Source: Panacagrimonas sp963975245 (GTDB lineage Bacteria > Pseudomonadota > Gammaproteobacteria > Nevskiales > Nevskiaceae). Taken from it: DNA of 64,000 bases. This document shows, piece after piece, positions 17,551 through 26,377 of this stretch (its first letter is position 1; every line of letters begins with the position of its first letter). The notes beneath the pieces are model-generated. The model did no database searches and was not told the origin of the DNA. It saw only the letters and a list, made by a program, of their open reading frames with translations. The stretch covers positions 186,001-250,000 of the forward strand of contig CAXBFJ010000004.1 in NCBI GenBank assembly GCA_963975245.1, written 5' to 3'. Position numbers and translations under genes: made by a program.

Positions 17551-20136
17551 TCAGGGAAGGGCAATGGGCACGCTCGGAACCGGCGCGGCGCGCAGCACAC
17601 CGGGTGGCACCACGAAGCCGTTCTGGGCAATGCCCTGACTGGCCGCGAGCGTGCGCTCCCAGGTCTGCAGATAGACCTCGGCCGAATCAAACAGGTGCTG
17701 CATCTGATCGGGCGAGCCTTCCAGCCGAACCTCCTGCACCATGCCGCTGAGCATGCCGTAGTGCGCGCTGCCGTCGATATCCAGCGTCCAGCTTCGGCCA
17801 TTACCCGCGGCGTCGCGCTCCTGCGGCTGATTGAATTGCACGCCCTGCATGCCGGTGAAATCCGGCAATAAAGAGAAGGGCTCGCCAGTGAACAAGGTGT
17901 ACGGATAATTCACCTGCTGACCCGGTGCGATCGGATTGCGCGGCGAGGCCTGCGCGGACAATCCATTGGTGTCCGTACCGAAGCCGAAACCGAAGCGGTA
18001 GGGTTGTCCGGCCTGCGACCACAGACCCTTGAGTTCGTCCATCAGTCGGATCAGGTCCCGGCCATTGCCCAGGCTCGGGTAGATGAAGCCGCCGTTTTGC
18101 AGAACCCGCATGGCCTGGGCGTTGGAGGTGCCGCCAAAATTGCCGTGCGTGGACACATAGGGATAGGCCGGCGTCTGCGCCTCTGCCAATTCCAGCGCCT
18201 GTGTCTTCATCTCGTATTCGAGATGATCGATGTCAAAGATCATCCCGTTTTCCATCAGCTTGCGGTAGGTATACAAGCCGATGGGCGTCAGCCAGCGCGC
18301 ATTGCATTGTGGCTTGCTGGGGTAGCAGGGCGTCGTACCGCCCGGTCGTCCGCCCTGACCGGTGAACAGACAGCCGGGGGGCAAGCCGGTCATGACCGTG
18401 CCGGCACGATCCTGCGCAAAGAAACCGCCACCGGTTGAGGGGTCGCTGGCGGTGGGACAGTCGTAGGTGGTCCAGAACTCGCCGGTAGGGGTTTCGGTAT
18501 CGGCAAGATTTCCGATCAGTGTGCCCAGCGGTGATGTCTGACTCGGATTACCCAGAATGCCGAGCAGATTGGTGATGTCCTGCGACGGGATGCCGCCGCT
18601 GTTTTCACGATTACCGATGTTGAGCACCAGCGCATCAAAGATGCCGTTGCCGCCGAAGGCATTGTCGAATTCATGGATGGTGATGACCTGGCGCACACCC
18701 AGATCCTTCAGCCGCGTGAGCTGGGTCAGGATTTCATTGTCTGCGCCGGTTTCGGTCATGGCACAGGAATAGGAATTTTCCAGTCCGCCGGCGCCGGTTT
18801 CCTGGAACGGCTGCTGTGTACGTAAAGGGCTGTAATTGAGTTTGCAGTTGAACAGATTGGAAATCTCGACACCAAGCACGACCGCCAGCTTGCCCTCGGC
18901 AATGACCTGCCGCGCTTCAGCCGGATCAAGGACGATCCGGAACCAGCCCTTGCCGGGCCCGCCGTACTGCGCGTCGATGTAGTCCTGCAGGCCATACATG
19001 CTGCCGATCTGCGCGGCACCGTTATTCATCTCGTTGCAGTCGCGCAGTGGTGTGCCGGACAGATTGCGCTGGAGTTCGCAGAGCGTTTCGTTGTCCACGA
19101 CGTCGTTGACCATGATGCGCAGGCCCGCAAGCCAGGCGCGCTCCAGCCATTTCCAGTAGATCGCTTCGTGGGTCAGTTGGTCACGCGCCGGCCATTCACT
19201 GAAGGTCGGCCAGCCATCGGTGGCATGACCGTCCGGGTCCATCTGGAACAGGCCCTGCACCGCATCGGCCGTGCCCTGCGGTCCGTGCGTCTGGGTGCAA
19301 TCATCTAGCGCATGGGTCACGCCAAATCGATGGTAGGGCGCGCCGTGCTGCGCGCCGCCCAGAAACGTCGTAGCACTCAGATGCACGTGGACATCGGCCA
19401 TGCCCAGCACCCGCCCGTCCGGCGTGGTGCCCTTGAAGGTTTCGCCGATTGCATTGTTGGCGGCCTCCGGAAAGCTGGCACAGCCTACTGCTGGAACCAG
19501 CTCAAACTGCTGGCTGCTGGCAGCATTGGGGGCCGCTACAGTCAGCGCTTGGGTTCCGGAAACGGCGAGGCGCACGGCCGGGATAACGGCTTCCAGAGTG
19601 AACAGGGTGGATTCGACCAGCGGATCGACAAAGTTTCGGTAGGCATTGATCTTCGCCGGCGTCGGCTCGACATCGTATTGCGGCGCTTCGGGGTAGGCGC
19701 GGTTGTCACCCACTGCCAGCAGCTTGAAGGCGGCGCTTTCATCCGCGCTTGCGAGATTGCGCGCCGCCACCAAGGTTGCCGCGGACACAAGCTGTCCCTG
19801 TCGGTCGTAGAGCAGATACTGGCCCAGTGAGGCTGGCTTGAAAAAGAAGGGCTCGGCGCTGGCCGCATCGCCACTGGCGGCGTAGCCCGTGCCGACCCGC
19901 ACCACATACCGGTCATTGCTGGCGGCGCGCAGGGCAATGCATTCGTTGTTGAAGCTGTAGCGATGGCGGGGAACGCTGGATCCGCCTGCACCGCCACCCC
20001 CTCCGCCACCAGGACCGGGACCGACACCACCACCGAGTCCCGCGCCAGTTGGCGAATTCGAACTGTTATTGCAGGCAGAAACCATGGCCAATGCGATCAG
20101 GCCAAGCAAGATGGGTCGCGTCCGGGAAGCCTTCAT
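17551..20136 (-). CDS. Large lipoprotein with metal-dependent hydrolase (amidohydrolase/dipeptidase-like) domain
   Basis: The 861-residue protein begins with a lipoprotein signal (lipobox VSAC, Cys22), then a Ser/Asn tract and a glycine-rich linker (about 31-53). Residues about 55-215 form an extracellular beta-rich domain of unknown type. From about 245 there is a TIM-barrel-hydrolase-like region starting with 'MADVHVHLS' (H250-x-H252, the usual metal pair), then 'VITIHEFDNAFGG', 'IFDIDHLEYEMK' and 'YVSTHGNFGG', resembling amidohydrolase/M19 dipeptidase barrels. It is predicted to sit on the outer membrane or periplasmic face. A GAGGAG site precedes the ATG. The substrate is unknown; the full layout is not one I can name. 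Confidence 0.75.
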   Translation of the reverse strand: MKASRTRPILLGLIALAMVSACNNSSNSPTGAGLGGGVGPGPGGGGGGGAGGSSVPRHRYSFNNECIALRAASNDRYVVRVGTGYAASGDAASAEPFFFKPASLGQYLLYDRQGQLVSAATLVAARNLASADESAAFKLLAVGDNRAYPEAPQYDVEPTPAKINAYRNFVDPLVESTLFTLEAVIPAVRLAVSGTQALTVAAPNAASSQQFELVPAVGCASFPEAANNAIGETFKGTTPDGRVLGMADVHVHLSATTFLGGAQHGAPYHRFGVTHALDDCTQTHGPQGTADAVQGLFQMDPDGHATDGWPTFSEWPARDQLTHEAIYWKWLERAWLAGLRIMVNDVVDNETLCELQRNLSGTPLRDCNEMNNGAAQIGSMYGLQDYIDAQYGGPGKGWFRIVLDPAEARQVIAEGKLAVVLGVEISNLFNCKLNYSPLRTQQPFQETGAGGLENSYSCAMTETGADNEILTQLTRLKDLGVRQVITIHEFDNAFGGNGIFDALVLNIGNRENSGGIPSQDITNLLGILGNPSQTSPLGTLIGNLADTETPTGEFWTTYDCPTASDPSTGGGFFAQDRAGTVMTGLPPGCLFTGQGGRPGGTTPCYPSKPQCNARWLTPIGLYTYRKLMENGMIFDIDHLEYEMKTQALELAEAQTPAYPYVSTHGNFGGTSNAQAMRVLQNGGFIYPSLGNGRDLIRLMDELKGLWSQAGQPYRFGFGFGTDTNGLSAQASPRNPIAPGQQVNYPYTLFTGEPFSLLPDFTGMQGVQFNQPQERDAAGNGRSWTLDIDGSAHYGMLSGMVQEVRLEGSPDQMQHLFDSAEVYLQTWERTLAASQGIAQNGFVVPPGVLRAAPVPSVPIALP

Positions 20137-20277
20137 GTTGTCTCCTCACTGATGCCTGTCGGGATACCCGGCACCGTAATCACAGGGTTCGGCGCGGCGG
20201 CTCCGCATGCTTCTGTTCTATGAGGCCAGACGGTAGCACCGCGACACATGATTCGGCTTTGGTAAATATGATGGGCC

Positions 20278-21729
20278 ATGCTGTCACCACGCCCTGCCTT
20301 GCTGATCTCGCTAGCCCTGCTTCCGGGGTTGGCACAGGCGCATTCATTCGGCGTGATCTACACCCTGCCGCTGCCTTTCTGGCTGTACGCCTGGGGCGCA
20401 GGAGCGGCGCTGATCGCATCCTTTGTTGTCTTCGGACTGATGATGTCAGCGGCTCGTCCCCGTCCGCTTCGCCAAGGCACACCGAAACCGGGATGGCGCG
20501 TACCGCTAGCCCTCAGCGCCTTGCTCAAACTGCCCGGACTCGCATTGCTGGTGCTGTGCATTGCCACCGGCTGGTGGGGCACGCCCAATGCCTATGCCAA
20601 CTTCAACATGACCGCATTCTGGATCGTGTTGCTGCTTGGCCTGGCCTACCTGAGCGTGCTGGCGGGCGACCTCTACGCCGTGCTCAACCCGTGGCGGACG
20701 CTATGCGCAATGATCGCGCGGCTATGGCCTGCCGCAATGCGTGGTCTGCTCAGGCGCGGTGACCGTTTCGGTTATCTGCCAGCCGCGGCCCTTTACATGG
20801 GCCTGATCTGGATCGAGCTGCTGGGCAACAGCAACCCGCGGGAGCTGGCGCATCTGCTGGCCGCCTATACGGTGCTCAATCTTTTCGGTAGCGCATTGCT
20901 GGGTATGCGGACCTGGTTCACCTACTGGGAATGTCTGTCGGTGATGTTTGCACTGCTCGCGCGCATGGCACCGGTGCGTATCAGCGGCATTGATGTGCCT
21001 GGAGCCCTGCAGATTCATCTGCGCTGGCCCGGCACCGGGCTGTTGGAAGATCGGCCGCCGCTGTCTCTGCTGCTGTTCATGGTGGCGATGCTCGCCACGA
21101 CAGCGTTCGACGGGCTGCACGAAACACAGCTCTGGTACGAGTTCTACTGGCTCTGGCTGTATCCCGAGTGGCTCGTCGGCTGGGCCGGAAGCAATCCGCT
21201 GGCCGCGTTCGGGAAGCTGCGTGAGGGCTACCAGTGGTGGCAAGCAGGCTGGCTGTTGATCTTCCCCCTGTTCTACTTCGCGGCTTATGCCTTCGCGATT
21301 CTGCTGGCGAAAGGCCTATGTCGCACAGCACTGCCGTTGACCGAGCTTTGTCGCAGTTTCGCCTATTCGCTGATGCCCATTGTGCTGGTCTATCACCTGA
21401 GCCATTACTTCACACTGTTGTGGACGCAGGGGCCCAAGTTTCTGCCCTTGCTGTCTGACCCTTTCGGTCGCGGACAGGACTGGTTTGGCACGGCGCAGTG
21501 GTTTGCCCGCATCAATGTTCCGGAACTTGCGTGGGTGTGGAACGTTCAGGTCGGGCTGATCGTGGCTGGGCACATTGCCAGCGTCTATGTCGCGCACCTG
21601 CAGGCCCTTTGTTTGTTCTCTAATCGGCGTCAGGCCCTGCTCAGTCAGATCCCCATGCTGAGCCTCATGCTTTGCTTTACCGTGGGCGGACTGTGGATTC
21701 TTTCTCAACCATTTCAGGGGGGGCGTTGA
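20278..21729 (+). CDS. Polytopic membrane protein (annotated elsewhere as fenitrothion-hydrolase-like)
   Basis: The 483-residue protein has a cleavable-looking signal (LLISLALLPGLAQA|HSFG) and roughly ten hydrophobic segments. The mature start 'HSFGVIYTLPLPFWLYAWGAGAAL' resembles a family of bacterial integral membrane proteins sometimes labelled fenitrothion hydrolase; I regard that label as weak. A His directly after the signal cleavage site and scattered Trp and His residues could bind a metal. The cupredoxin-like gene starts 1 bp after its stop, so the two are surely co-expressed and may act together on a copper or redox task. It is divergent from the lipoprotein gene. Confidence 0.7.
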   Translation: MLSPRPALLISLALLPGLAQAHSFGVIYTLPLPFWLYAWGAGAALIASFVVFGLMMSAARPRPLRQGTPKPGWRVPLALSALLKLPGLALLVLCIATGWWGTPNAYANFNMTAFWIVLLLGLAYLSVLAGDLYAVLNPWRTLCAMIARLWPAAMRGLLRRGDRFGYLPAAALYMGLIWIELLGNSNPRELAHLLAAYTVLNLFGSALLGMRTWFTYWECLSVMFALLARMAPVRISGIDVPGALQIHLRWPGTGLLEDRPPLSLLLFMVAMLATTAFDGLHETQLWYEFYWLWLYPEWLVGWAGSNPLAAFGKLREGYQWWQAGWLLIFPLFYFAAYAFAILLAKGLCRTALPLTELCRSFAYSLMPIVLVYHLSHYFTLLWTQGPKFLPLLSDPFGRGQDWFGTAQWFARINVPELAWVWNVQVGLIVAGHIASVYVAHLQALCLFSNRRQALLSQIPMLSLMLCFTVGGLWILSQPFQGGR

Positions 21730-21730
21730 C

Positions 21731-22108
21731 GTGATGCTGCGCGCAATCATTTTCATTGTTCTGGGATTGCTCGCGGGCACGGCTTTATGGCTCGCTTTGA
21801 AACCGGAGTCCACGACGGTGGCTTCGACGGCGACACCTGTGCAGGTGTTCTACCGCATCAGCGAGTCCCGTGTGGCACAAGGGCTGCCGCTGATCAACGT
21901 GCAGCAAGGCGAGCTGCTACAGCTGACCGTTGTCAGCGACCGGGCCGATGAGCTGCATGTACACGGCTACGATCTGCACGCACCGCTCGAAGCGGGCCAG
22001 CCGACTACGCTGGAAATTCCCTGCGAACTTGCCGGCAGATTTGAGATCGAACTACATACCCAGCACCTGCAAATGAGCGTCTTGCAGGTCCATCCACGTT
22101 CGAACTGA
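21731..22108 (+). CDS. Membrane-anchored cupredoxin-like protein
   Basis: The 125-residue protein has one N-terminal membrane anchor (IIFIVLGLLAGTALWLAL) and a small beta-sandwich domain with 'ELHVHGYDLHAPLEAGQP', 'ELAGRFEIELHTQHLQMSVLQVHP'. This layout is that of cupredoxin-like domains (cytochrome c oxidase II or EfeO type). Several His residues are present, but a Cys ligand is absent, so a type I copper site is unlikely. A GGGGGG-containing ribosome site precedes tandem GTG/ATG codons at 21731/21734. It is coupled to the upstream membrane protein and followed after 18 bp by the SGNH hydrolase. Confidence 0.72.
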   Translation: MMLRAIIFIVLGLLAGTALWLALKPESTTVASTATPVQVFYRISESRVAQGLPLINVQQGELLQLTVVSDRADELHVHGYDLHAPLEAGQPTTLEIPCELAGRFEIELHTQHLQMSVLQVHPRSN

Positions 22109-22126
22109 TTGCGGAAACCTGCTCCG

Positions 22127-22906
22127 ATGCGCCGACTGTTGCTGCTCTCTGTTTTGCTGAATCTGCTGCTGCTCACATTTGCCGGCTGGCAGATTCAGAA
22201 ACGCGGTGGCCTTGGGATGGTCCAGCAGAAAGTCATGCACTGGATTTCCCCGCAATGGGGACCACGCTGGTATGCCAGCCGCGTGGAGGATTATCGCAGC
22301 CAGCCTGTTCAGGCCGGCGATGTCGTCTTCGCCGGTGACTCTCTTGTGGACGGCACGGACTGGAGCGCATTGCTCGGGCGCCCCGTCAGGAATCGCGGCA
22401 TTGGCGGCGAAAACCTTCAGCAACTCTCCAATCGCATGGTCGATCTGCTGGCCGGCCCGCCTCACGCCCTGCTGCTGCAGGTGGGCGCCAATGACGTGGA
22501 CGCCATGCTGGACCGGGGGCCGGGAGATTTCATTGATCGCTATGCCAAGCTGGTTGATGACATTCATGTGTTCGCGCCGCAGACGCGCGTGCTGGTCAAC
22601 AGCCTGCTGCCTCTGGGTGCTGAGCATCACGGCGCCTTTGTGTCCAACAGACTGATGCAGGAACTCAATGCCCAGTTGCAGCAGATGTGCATCGAGCGGT
22701 CCTGCGAGTTCATCGATGCCTGGAGTGCCATGGCTGGAAACGATGACGCGCTGTTTCCGGAGATGACGATCGACAGCGCACACCTGAGCGCCGAGGGCCT
22801 GCAAGCCTGGGCGGCCGTGATTCGCCCGACCCTGGATACGCTGCCCGGCGCCCTGCCCGACGCCCCGCTATCAGAATCTCCTGCAGCGCCGTCGCTGCCG
22901 CAGTAG
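22127..22906 (+). CDS. SGNH/GDSL hydrolase, membrane-anchored
   Basis: The 259-residue protein has an N-terminal signal or anchor (LLLLSVLLNLLLLTFAGW) and the four SGNH blocks: 'VVFAGDSLVDG' (Ser), 'RNRGIGGE' (Gly), 'LQVGANDV' (Asn) and 'DSAHLSAEG' (Asp-x-x-His). It would be a periplasm-facing esterase or acyl/acetyl hydrolase. The ATG at 22127 is preferred over the TTG at 22109. It ends in a Pro/Ala-rich tail. It is probably the third gene of an operon with the membrane protein and the cupredoxin-like gene; the combined role is unknown. Confidence 0.82.
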   Translation: MRRLLLLSVLLNLLLLTFAGWQIQKRGGLGMVQQKVMHWISPQWGPRWYASRVEDYRSQPVQAGDVVFAGDSLVDGTDWSALLGRPVRNRGIGGENLQQLSNRMVDLLAGPPHALLLQVGANDVDAMLDRGPGDFIDRYAKLVDDIHVFAPQTRVLVNSLLPLGAEHHGAFVSNRLMQELNAQLQQMCIERSCEFIDAWSAMAGNDDALFPEMTIDSAHLSAEGLQAWAAVIRPTLDTLPGALPDAPLSESPAAPSLPQ

Positions 22907-22994
22907 CAAAATTTTTCTGGCGGGCCGCGCCGACTCATTTCCCGTTTGGCATGATCTGGAATCTGGCAAAGGCCATCCAGTCGGGAGAAAGCGC

Positions 22995-23642
22995 ATGTTG
23001 CTGATCGGTATGTTCGACTCCCCTTACGTGAGGCGCGTAGCCATCAGCATGGATCTGCTCGGCTTGTCCTTTGAGCACCGCAATTGGTCTGTGGGCACGG
23101 ACTTCGAGAAGATTCGCGCTTACAACCCGGTGGGACGCGTGCCTGCTCTGGTATTGGATGATGGCGAGGTGCTGGTGGAGTCCTCCGCCATTCTCGATTT
23201 CGTTGATGAGACTGCGGGTCCTGATCGCGCCCTGCTGCCGTCTCGGGGGAAAGATCGCCGCCATGCGCTGCAGCTGATGTCCATCGCCTGCAGCGGTGTC
23301 GACAAAGTGGTGGCACAGCTCTATGAAGTGGCCTTCCGGCCGCCGGAGCGACGTCATCCGCAATGGGTCGCACGTTGCAGGGCGCAAAGTGATGCAACGC
23401 TCCAGTATCTGGAAGAACGCGCCGCGCAATCAGCGCCACAGCAGTGGTGGGTCGGCGCTCAGATGAGTCAGGCCGACATCACCGTTGCATGCGTTTGCAC
23501 CTTCATTTTCGAATCGCTCGGTATCGACAGCGCGCAGCTTCCCCAGCTCGCGTCCAGAGTCAGGCGGCTCGAGGCCTTGCCGGTGTTCCAGAAGTATCAC
23601 CAGCCATTTTTCTCGCCTGACCCGGCCTCTGGCAGCCCGTGA
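22995..23642 (+). CDS. Glutathione S-transferase family protein
   Basis: The 215-residue GST begins 'LLIGMFDSPYVRRVAISMDLLGL', with Ser in the FDSPYVRR stretch as the likely catalytic residue, and shows 'NPVGRVPALVLDDGEVLVESSAILDFVDE' for glutathione binding. The C-terminal helical domain includes 'QADITVACVCTF'. It differs clearly from the GST at 10341 (same fold, low identity), so they are not recent duplicates. A GGAGA site precedes the ATG. It is the last gene before glyS. Confidence 0.9.
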   Translation: MLLIGMFDSPYVRRVAISMDLLGLSFEHRNWSVGTDFEKIRAYNPVGRVPALVLDDGEVLVESSAILDFVDETAGPDRALLPSRGKDRRHALQLMSIACSGVDKVVAQLYEVAFRPPERRHPQWVARCRAQSDATLQYLEERAAQSAPQQWWVGAQMSQADITVACVCTFIFESLGIDSAQLPQLASRVRRLEALPVFQKYHQPFFSPDPASGSP

Positions 23643-23739
23643 ATAAGGTCATTTTCAGCTCGCCTCGCCTGCGATCATTGGCGAATCAGGCTTGATCCCT
23701 GACAATTGCCGCCCTTATCGACCTGCTCCCTTCTGATCA

Positions 23740-25812
23740 ATGTCTCGCGACCTGCTGCTGGAACTCGGCACCGAAGACCTGCCCGCACGTTATGTCGTGC
23801 CACTTTCCAACGCCTTGAAGCAAGGGCTAACCGATGGACTGGCGCGGCTGGGACTGAGCTGTGAGCAAAGCCACTCGTTTGCCACGCCGCGGCGTATCGC
23901 CGTCATTCTCACCGGGCTGGCGGTAGAACAACCGGAGCAGAAGGTCGAGCGTCTCGGGCCGGCGCTGAAGGCGGCGCTGAAGGACGGGCAGCCCACGCAG
24001 GCCGCGCTGGGCTTCGCGCGCTCCTGCGGCGTCAGCTTTGAAGAACTGGGGGAGAAGAACGGCAAGCTTTTCTTTGCGCGAACGGAGGCTGGTCGTCCAA
24101 CGGCTGAGCTGATTCCGGAGGTTTTTGCGGAAACCCTAAAAAAAATGGATCAGCTGGTACCCAAGCGCATGCGCTGGGGCAGCGGTGAAGAAACCTTTGT
24201 GCGCCCGGTTGAATGGATTTGCTGCGTCTTTGGCGACGCGGTCGTGCCGCTGCAGGCTTTCGGTCTGAGTGCGGGTGCCCGCAGCTATGGTCATCGTTTT
24301 CATGCACCCGATGCCATCGAGCCCGTCGTGCCCGCGCGGTATCTGGAGGCGCTTCGAAAAGCCCATGTACTGGCCGATGTTGCGGAACGTCGCACGCGCG
24401 TTCGAGCTCAGATCGAGGAGGAAGCTAGTCGCATCGGCGGCCACGTTCGCATTCCGGAAGAACTGCTCGATGAAGTCACTTCCCTGGTGGAATGGCCCGT
24501 TGCGATCAGCGGCAGCTTCGAGGAGAAGTACCTGGCCCTGCCTCCCGAGGTGATCGTCTCCACTGTAGAGACCAACCAGCGCTATTTCACGGTGTTCCGT
24601 GATGCGGGCCAGACCAAACTTACGCACCACTTCATTACGGTCTCGAATATCGAATCGCGTGATGTTGCCCAGGTCATTGGCGGCAACGAGCGCGTTGTAC
24701 GTCCGCGTCTGTCGGATGCCCTGTTTTTCTGGCAGCAGGACCTGAAGCAGCCGCTGGCCGCCTATGCCGACAAGCTGGGTTCGGTGACATTCCAGAAAGA
24801 TCTGGGGTCTACCGCGGACAAGGTCGCCCGCATGGTGGAAATTGCGAGTTGGCTGGCTGGCGAGCTGGGCGAAGACGCGGCTGCGGCTGCGCGTGCAACT
24901 GCGCTGTGCAAGGCTGACCTGCTCACTCAGGCGGTGTTCGAAATGCCTGAATTGCAGGGCATCATGGGCGGCTACTACGCTCGCGAATCCGGCGAGAGCG
25001 AGGCGGTTTCCCGGGCGATCTCCCAGCATTACCTTCCTGCTCAGCAGGGCACCGCCATTCCGGATTCAAGGCTTGGCCAGATCGTTTCACTCGCGGACAA
25101 GCTCGATAGCCTGGCTGGCATCTTTGCCATTGGCCAGAAACCGACCGCAAGCAAAGACCCTTATGCCCTGCGCCGCGCCGCTCTGGGTGTTTTGCGCATT
25201 TGCCTTGAGGCCGAACTACCGCTGAATGCCGTGCAGCTGGTGGGCCGTGCATTGGAGGCACAGCGCGCCGGGGATCGTGACGAGAAAACGAACCAATCCC
25301 TGCGCGCCTTCATGCTCGACCGCCTGCAGAATCTGTTGGTGGGCAGCCCGCGTACACAGGGCAGGGTGACACCGGAAGTGTACGAGGCAGCGATCACCGC
25401 CATGCCGGACGCAGTGCCCACGTACGATGTGCTGCGGCGCATCGACGCGGTGTTGCAGTTCCTGTCTTTGCCCGAGGCGGCCGATCTGGCCGCGGCCAGC
25501 AAGCGGGTGCGCAATATCCTCAAGCAGTCCGAAGAAGCTCCGGGTGAGGTTGCGGCGGATCGTTTCGAAGCTGCCGCGGAGCGCGATCTGCTGTCGTCGA
25601 TCATCGAGCTCGAGCAGAAGAACGCAGCACTGGATAACTACACCGACAAGCTGATTCAGCTTGCTGCGCTACGCAGCCCGGTCGATGCGTTTTTCGAAGC
25701 GGTCATGGTCAATGCAGATGATGCAGACGTACGCCGCAATCGTCTGGCCCTGCTCGCGCGGCTGGACCGCATGTGCCGCGACGTCGCCGATCTGTCCTGC
25801 CTGCCCGGATAG
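23740..25812 (+). CDS. glyS: Glycyl-tRNA synthetase beta subunit
   Basis: The 690-residue beta chain begins 'SRDLLLELGTEDLPARYV', with 'RRIAVILTGLA', 'KRMRWGSGEETFVRPVEWICCVFG' and the HD-like core 'GIMGGYYARESGE', as in other GlyS proteins, and ends with an anticodon-binding helical domain ('ADDADVRRNRLALLARL'). It binds tRNA and completes the alpha2beta2 enzyme with GlyQ. The gene is 7.2 kb from glyQ, an unusual separation. gmhB follows by 19 bp, a common pairing. Confidence 0.98.
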   Translation: MSRDLLLELGTEDLPARYVVPLSNALKQGLTDGLARLGLSCEQSHSFATPRRIAVILTGLAVEQPEQKVERLGPALKAALKDGQPTQAALGFARSCGVSFEELGEKNGKLFFARTEAGRPTAELIPEVFAETLKKMDQLVPKRMRWGSGEETFVRPVEWICCVFGDAVVPLQAFGLSAGARSYGHRFHAPDAIEPVVPARYLEALRKAHVLADVAERRTRVRAQIEEEASRIGGHVRIPEELLDEVTSLVEWPVAISGSFEEKYLALPPEVIVSTVETNQRYFTVFRDAGQTKLTHHFITVSNIESRDVAQVIGGNERVVRPRLSDALFFWQQDLKQPLAAYADKLGSVTFQKDLGSTADKVARMVEIASWLAGELGEDAAAAARATALCKADLLTQAVFEMPELQGIMGGYYARESGESEAVSRAISQHYLPAQQGTAIPDSRLGQIVSLADKLDSLAGIFAIGQKPTASKDPYALRRAALGVLRICLEAELPLNAVQLVGRALEAQRAGDRDEKTNQSLRAFMLDRLQNLLVGSPRTQGRVTPEVYEAAITAMPDAVPTYDVLRRIDAVLQFLSLPEAADLAAASKRVRNILKQSEEAPGEVAADRFEAAAERDLLSSIIELEQKNAALDNYTDKLIQLAALRSPVDAFFEAVMVNADDADVRRNRLALLARLDRMCRDVADLSCLPG

Positions 25813-25831
25813 CCCGCACGGGTACCTCGCC

Positions 25832-26377
25832 ATGAAGCTGATCATTCTGGACCGGGACGGGGTCATCAACGAGGACTCCGACGACTACATCAAGTCTCCG
25901 GCGGAGTGGCATCCCATTCCGGGAAGTCTGGAAGCCATCGCACAACTGTCGCGTACTGGCTGGCGCGTTTTTGTGGCCAGCAACCAGTCGGGGATTGGTC
26001 GCGGGCTATTCACGTATCAGGATCTTTTTGATATTCACGCCCTGATGAATCAGCGCATTGCGGAACTGGGCGGGCGGCTCGAAGGCATCAGCTTTGCCCC
26101 AGAGCATCCGGATCAGGCCAGCGAGATGCGCAAGCCGCGACCCGGCATGCTGCTGGACATCGCTCGCCGCGCCAAGCTGAGCTTGGAGGGCGTGCCCTTC
26201 GTAGGAGATTCGCTGTCAGATATCCAGGCTGCACAAGCAGCGGGCGCACGCCCTATATTGGTGCGTTCTGGCAAGGGTCGACGCACCGAATCGGGGCCCG
26301 GCCTTGAAGGCGTCCCGATTTACGACGATCTGGCGGCGTATGTCGCCGAGTGTCTGGCGCGCCCGGCTCAGGCGTAG
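25832..26377 (+). CDS. gmhB: GmhB-family heptose 1,7-bisphosphate 7-phosphatase (zinc loop lacking)
   Basis: The 181-residue HAD phosphatase starts 'KLIILDRDGVIN' (nucleophile Asp7, acid Asp9), continues with 'VFVASNQSGIGRG' (motif II) and 'RKPRPGML' and 'PFVGDSLSDIQAA' (motifs III and IV). It should dephosphorylate glycero-manno-heptose bisphosphate in LPS core precursor synthesis. The usual zinc-binding Cys/His cluster between motif II and RKP is replaced by 'FAPEHPDQASEM', which has no Cys, so the family's structural zinc site is lost. The start ATG is 19 bp after glyS. Its 3' end overlaps folB by 10 bp, convergently. Confidence 0.88.
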   Translation: MKLIILDRDGVINEDSDDYIKSPAEWHPIPGSLEAIAQLSRTGWRVFVASNQSGIGRGLFTYQDLFDIHALMNQRIAELGGRLEGISFAPEHPDQASEMRKPRPGMLLDIARRAKLSLEGVPFVGDSLSDIQAAQAAGARPILVRSGKGRRTESGPGLEGVPIYDDLAAYVAECLARPAQA

